Shown: positions 63,079-64,000 of the stretch, piece by piece
How positions within the stretch are numbered: position 1 is the first letter of the stretch
Layout: every line of letters starts with the position of its first letter
Assembly: GCF_014284255.1 (NCBI RefSeq)
Contig: NZ_JACOFV010000001.1
Coordinates: 1-64,000 of the forward strand
Direction of reading: 5' to 3'
DNA length: 64,000 nt
Source: Cognatundibacterium jejuense
GTDB lineage: Bacteria > Pseudomonadota > Gammaproteobacteria > Burkholderiales > Burkholderiaceae_D
Position numbers and translations under genes: made by a program
Notes under the pieces: model-generated
Told to the model about the DNA's origin: nothing
Database searches by the model: none
Seen by the model: the letters and a program-made list of their open reading frames with translations, nothing else

Positions 63079-63378
63079 TTGAGCGTTTTGGCAGTGGGTG
63101 ACCCGCCGATGATGACTGATGATTCGGGAACGTCAGGCAATGGCTATTGGGAGGTGAGCGTCGCTACTCTGATGAATCATGCCGGGCAAACAAGCATTTA
63201 TCAGTTGCCTCTGATAGATGTCAACTTAACCGCAAAGTGAGTTCATTTAAATGTTGGTGCTCACTATGATTTAAGCGAAAACAATACTTTGTTGCTTGCA
63301 GGGGTGCATGACTTGCACAATACTCAGGCAGCACAAAGTTCGGTAATGACTTATCTTGGCTTGCAAATGCAGTTTTGA
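63079..63378 (+). pseudogene. broken outer-membrane (phenol-degradation MetA-like) protein gene
   Basis: The frame reads VLAVGDPPMMTDDSGTSGNGYWEVSVATLMNH..., with the GPP-x-x-TDD-x-G...G-x-W-E opening of the Phenol_MetA_deg family, then an in-frame TGA at 63238-63240, then HYDLSENNTLLLAGVHDL...MTYLGLQMQF, the family's C-terminal strand ending in Phe. The middle 150 or so residues are gone, so a deletion plus a stop codon broke the gene. Confidence 0.6.
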
Positions 63379-63435
63379 TTTGATGTTATCCGCTGGACTC
63401 CATACCTAGGTAGTCAAAAAAATCAAATAGCGGAC

Positions 63436-63915
63436 TTATTTTTTATTTTTGCCAGCAGGCCGGTTCTCGACATTGACTTCTTGAATCGCTTCAGCGAATT
63501 CAGAAATATCTTCAAAGCTCTTATAGACTGAAGCAAAGCGGATGTACGCGATTTTGTCGAGACGTTTGAGTTCGCGCATCACCAGTTCACCGAGTTGCAC
63601 TGACATGATTTCACGTTCACCGCTGGCGAGCAGTTTTTCTTCTATGCTTTGTACGGCGTTATCAACTGCTTCGGCCGATACCGGACGTTTGCGCAGAGCC
63701 AGCATCAGGCTGGCGCGTAATTTGGAAGATTCATACTCGCTGCGGCTGCCATTTTTTTTAACTATGACGGGCATGATCAATTCTATGCGTTCATAGGTTG
63801 TGAAGCGCTTATCGCAATGAGCGCAGCGGCGGCGGCGGCGCATAACATTGCCTTCTTCAGAAACGCGAGTATCGATCACCTGGGTGTCGTCGTTATGGCA
63901 GTAGGGGCATTTCAT
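63436..63915 (-). CDS. nrdR: ribonucleotide reductase regulator NrdR
   Basis: 159 residues, complete. Zinc ribbon C3-x2-C6...C31-x2-C34 followed by the ATP-cone (49-139, [30 protein letters not shown]). Represses ribonucleotide reductase genes in response to ATP/dATP. In many betaproteobacteria it follows glyA, which would lie just beyond the right edge. Start ATG 63915. Confidence 0.97.
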   Translation of the reverse strand: MKCPYCHNDDTQVIDTRVSEEGNVMRRRRRCAHCDKRFTTYERIELIMPVIVKKNGSRSEYESSKLRASLMLALRKRPVSAEAVDNAVQSIEEKLLASGEREIMSVQLGELVMRELKRLDKIAYIRFASVYKSFEDISEFAEAIQEVNVENRPAGKNKK

Positions 63916-63960
63916 GTAGGTACGTTAGTCTCTTTAATTGTTGTGTCGCATGTTACTTAA

Positions 63961-63986
63961 TAAAACGCCACTCATCGAGTGGCGTT
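63961..63986 (-). terminator. terminator upstream of nrdR
   Basis: AACGCCACTC-ATC-GAGTGGCGTT, 10-bp perfect stem; on the minus strand it is followed by TTTTATTA. Probably ends the upstream (glyA-side) transcript. Confidence 0.75.
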
Positions 63987-64000
63987 CATCAGTGACGAAT

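Noticed and set aside
1-64000. CRISPR arrays
   Set aside because: No regularly spaced direct repeats of 24-40 bases with unique spacers were seen; the GGTAACC array is irregular and inverted.

Overview
The window looks like a chromosome segment of a Gram-negative betaproteobacterium, probably Burkholderiales and possibly Oxalobacteraceae (an inference from the mix of families: plant-type glutathione reductase, ProQ, a 3-hydroxybutyrate dehydrogenase/acetoacetate decarboxylase/patatin cluster, YbhGFSR-NodT efflux, BenE, NrdR). No rRNA and no complete tRNA gene is present.

Left half (about 0.6-32.2 kb): a P2-like (myovirus) prophage, incomplete as seen. The left edge carries the last codons of an IS3-family transposase, a small membrane protein, then the P2 late genes in inverted order: D, U, T, E/E' (with a conserved -1 frameshift site), FII, FI, small genes and fibres, I, J, W, V; an accessory island; then S, R, Rz/Rz1, lysozyme, holin, X, L, M, N, O, and divergently P and Q. 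Virion and lysis genes look intact. No integrase, repressor, cox, ogr or replication initiator was found in the window. The accessory island between V and S holds a Com/DNA-adenine-methylase pair, an unknown gene followed by an attC-like site, and a translationally coupled two-gene operon made of a HEPN-like protein and an unrecognised partner.

Between Q and the right end (24.2-32.2 kb) the usual control/replication module is replaced by accessory genes: a SRAP (YedK/HMCES) gene divergent from an unknown gene across a perfect LexA-type box, a very AT-rich unknown gene, a PLD-like protein, a run of small minus-strand genes separated by a short repeated sequence (membrane proteins, cupin, SUKH-type), a noncoding element with 31-bp inverted repeats and many GGTAACC motifs, and a HEPN protein with an LprI-like C-terminus followed by an attC-like site. 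The element ends at a displaced 3' half of a tRNA-His gene, the signature of tRNA-targeted integration.

Right half (32.2-64 kb): chromosomal backbone. A Fur-like site lies between a membrane protein gene and gor. Then come a DUF1348 gene, a YeeE/YedE transporter, an intergenic pair of DnaA boxes, a ProQ-family gene, a solute-binding protein, the bdhA-adc-patatin operon, a tetR-hlyD-ABC-ABC2-ABC2-NodT efflux operon, a second solute-binding protein, a Cache-type chemoreceptor, BenE, a MocR regulator, an MFS transporter followed by a DsrE remnant, a divergent pair of c-di-GMP enzymes (EAL; PAS5-GGDEF-EAL) separated by two strong palindromes, an unknown low-complexity protein, a broken outer-membrane protein gene, and nrdR at the right edge.
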